48,476 nt of DNA, taken from positions 1 to 48,476 of the forward strand of contig JABMSB010000021.1 in NCBI GenBank assembly GCA_013202205.1. Direction: 5' to 3'. The position numbers and the translations under genes are program-made. The notes beneath the pieces were generated by a model that ran no database searches, was not told where the DNA came from, and was given only the letters and a program-made list of their open reading frames with translations. Within the stretch, counting starts at the first letter, position 1, and every line of letters begins with the position of its first letter. Shown one piece after another: positions 44,001 to 47,000 of the stretch. The stretch is from Candidatus Omnitrophota bacterium. Lineage in GTDB: Bacteria; Omnitrophota; Gorgyraeia; JABMSB01.

Positions 44001-47000
44001 ACCTTCATGCGGTCACTTAAACCGAAACGCTCCGCATTCAATGTGGCGCATCTAACGGGATCGAGGAATTTATCGGTTGAAAGGACACTCGTAGCGCCAC
44101 CTATAGCAGCCAAAATACCTATAACCCCTGTGCCCGTAAATGGCTCAATCACCGATTTACCCTTGAAATCTACATGGGCGGCTATGAGATTGATGATGCT
44201 GAAGTGCGTTGGTAAAAATACATGGTAAAGGGGTATAATATCGCCGCGTAGCGCTCTTACATAGAGGCCTTTCTCTTCATTTTCAGCGGCATTTGCTATG
44301 GCAATGACGGCTTTTACGGGTATAAAGAAGTTTCTTCCTGCCAGATTGGAATAGTCCCCGTCTATCTTTCTGACTAAATCTCGTAGTGGCGGGGCGTTCG
44401 TAACCTGCAGGAGGTCATCCCCATTTGCTACGACTACCAGCCGTGATGTAATAGCCCTGTAGGCCTCCTTCTCGGCAAAGCTCCTATCAAGGGGGTTCTT
44501 TATCCGATACATCTTACTCCAGTCTATCAGGTCCCATGCCACCCTGCCGATCTGTCCATTGACCAGCTCAATCATCCTGAAGTCGCCGGTTATGACTACA
44601 AAATTTCCTCCTCGTATCTCTTTGAGAAACGGCTGTGCCCCGCTTCCGACACCGATAACTTGAGGAGGACTTGACTTGGGAATCAGGGCATTCTCATAGC
44701 ATGCAGGTATTACAACATCACCATACCGCGGCATATTTAAGGTGACCTCAGAATCGGTCCTCATCCGCTGCATCACCATGGCAAATTCATCTCTCTCTAG
44801 ATCCTCCACATCTCCTACAAGAGTGGCCTCTTCTGCATCTCGAATTACATCATCACCAAAATACTTCCTTCCTACGATCTTTGAGCCCACGGGTATGTTG
44901 GATAGAATATGGTGTATCCCCCGTACACCCTTAACCCATATCCAGCCACCCGGGCTCATCTTCAAAGCACCATCTGCCCATACATCCCCCCTGGTGGTAA
45001 TAACGAACTCATCAAAAAATACCGCAGACAATGGGAGTGCCCTACCCTGGTCACCCATACCATCGTAAGAATCCCCCGCACCCAGCCTCATCGCCTCTTC
45101 TATGTCAGGCAATCCATCTCTGTCCTTATCTATAAAACCATCCCCGGGATCGACCAAAACCACCTCAAAGCATCTCCCCCTTGGTGTATCGGCCATCCTG
45201 AATGCTATAGTTGCCGGGAAATATTCCCTCTGATATATGTTCTCAACCATATAGCCGAGATACATGCTTAATACCATGCGTTCATCGACCCCGATCTCCG
45301 GAGCCTCCAACTCAGCTATGTGATCTCTGATTAAGATGGTACATTCAGAAAGGTCCATCTGGTCTTCTTTTAACTGGATAACGGTAAAACCTATATCTTT
45401 AAGGCTCTCTGCCGTCACAACCCTATTCATCTCTGAGTGGTGAAGCGCATACCAGTGTTTATCGATCAATAAAGATGCATCCGGTTTTCTTGGAGAAGTA
45501 GCACCGACATAGAAGCCAATCATAGGTGCGACTGACATAAAACCACCTAGTGTGAGTATGGACGCTGCTATGATAAGCAGGATTGGGCTTAGTTGATCGC
45601 TGGGGCCTACGCGCCACTCACCGCTATCTTCGTCATCGTCTTCTCCATCCCAGTCATCACTTGCGTCATCACCATCTTCGCCTTTCTCCAACCCCTTTAT
45701 GATGTAGAAACCTTCTCTGTAGCGCAGCTTGCCGCCTCGTTCCCTAATAGCCTCATTTACCGCAGCCCTCCCAAACCGCTCAACGAACATCTCGAAGGTC
45801 TTCGGTGCCATGTGGCACTCCGGATCTTCTTCCAAGAGATTGTCAAGCACATCACTTGCTGTCTCGCCAATATCCTCATCCTCTATGAGAGCCCGTATTG
45901 CCCCCTCTTCATCGTTAAGCGTAATCCTGTCTTGAGCAAACTCTATCGATTCAGTCAGTTCCCGGGGACCACCCATGCAGTTTCTGGCGGCAAGATCGAG
46001 TATCCCATATAATCGGCCTCCTATATAAGATCCATCCCCGATTATCCCTATCAATCTCATTGCCGCGGCGCGTTCAATTGGGGAATGGTCGCCCTGGAAT
46101 ATGGTGATGAGGTTTCCTATCGCGTTATTCCACAACACATCATTCACATCAGGGATTATATCGAGATTTATGACCTGCCCTTTTACCTCAAGAGAATGAA
46201 TCAATTGATTTAGTGCTATGGCTGCCACAACACGTACTTCTCTGTTCTTTGAGTCTTTGGCCCTGTCACCTAATGCGCACATAAGGGGCACTATAGCCCG
46301 AAGGTCACCGGTGCGTCTTAATTCGAATGCCGCATGTATCTTTTCATCCGGGTTACCTGCAATAAGAATATTGACGGTATCTCTGATCCTGCCATCCAGT
46401 TCTGAGAAATCTATAAAATCATAATCCGATTGGTGCCTACCACCAGGCTGGGTGGCGAGCATCGTTGCGGGCATAAACGAGGCCCCCAAGATAGAGGGCA
46501 GCATCGCGTTGCGTTCAACTTCTATACCTTGCAGGGCTTCCCACATCATCTCCAAGAAATCGCAAATTGCGTCTATGTTCAAGGCCATTAAGACAACAAG
46601 CATAATCGCAATTATTGTAATAACTACTTCATAGCGGGCTATGCCTACTTGATTTCTGCGCTGCGGTCCCCTGCGGCTGCGCGAGAGGGGCGTGCGGCGA
46701 CCGCTCCTGTCTATCACCTCTCCCTTAGCTGCGCGCCTGAATACCATGACAGTGGGATAACCATCGGAATCCTTACTTGCTTCCGGTTCCTCAACCTTTA
46801 TATCTTCTGCTCTGCGCAGCTTATCGAACTTATATCCTTTGCCTCCATATGCGATAAATCTCCCTCCTGGCTTAAGCTGCTGTAAAACCTTATCTTCAAG
46901 GAGTGAGGGGTCCCTTGTGCCGTGCTGGAAGTAGGTCAATATGTCAAATTTGGAGAGATCCTTATCATCATCTAAATAATTCCCTTGCTCAAGCTGGATC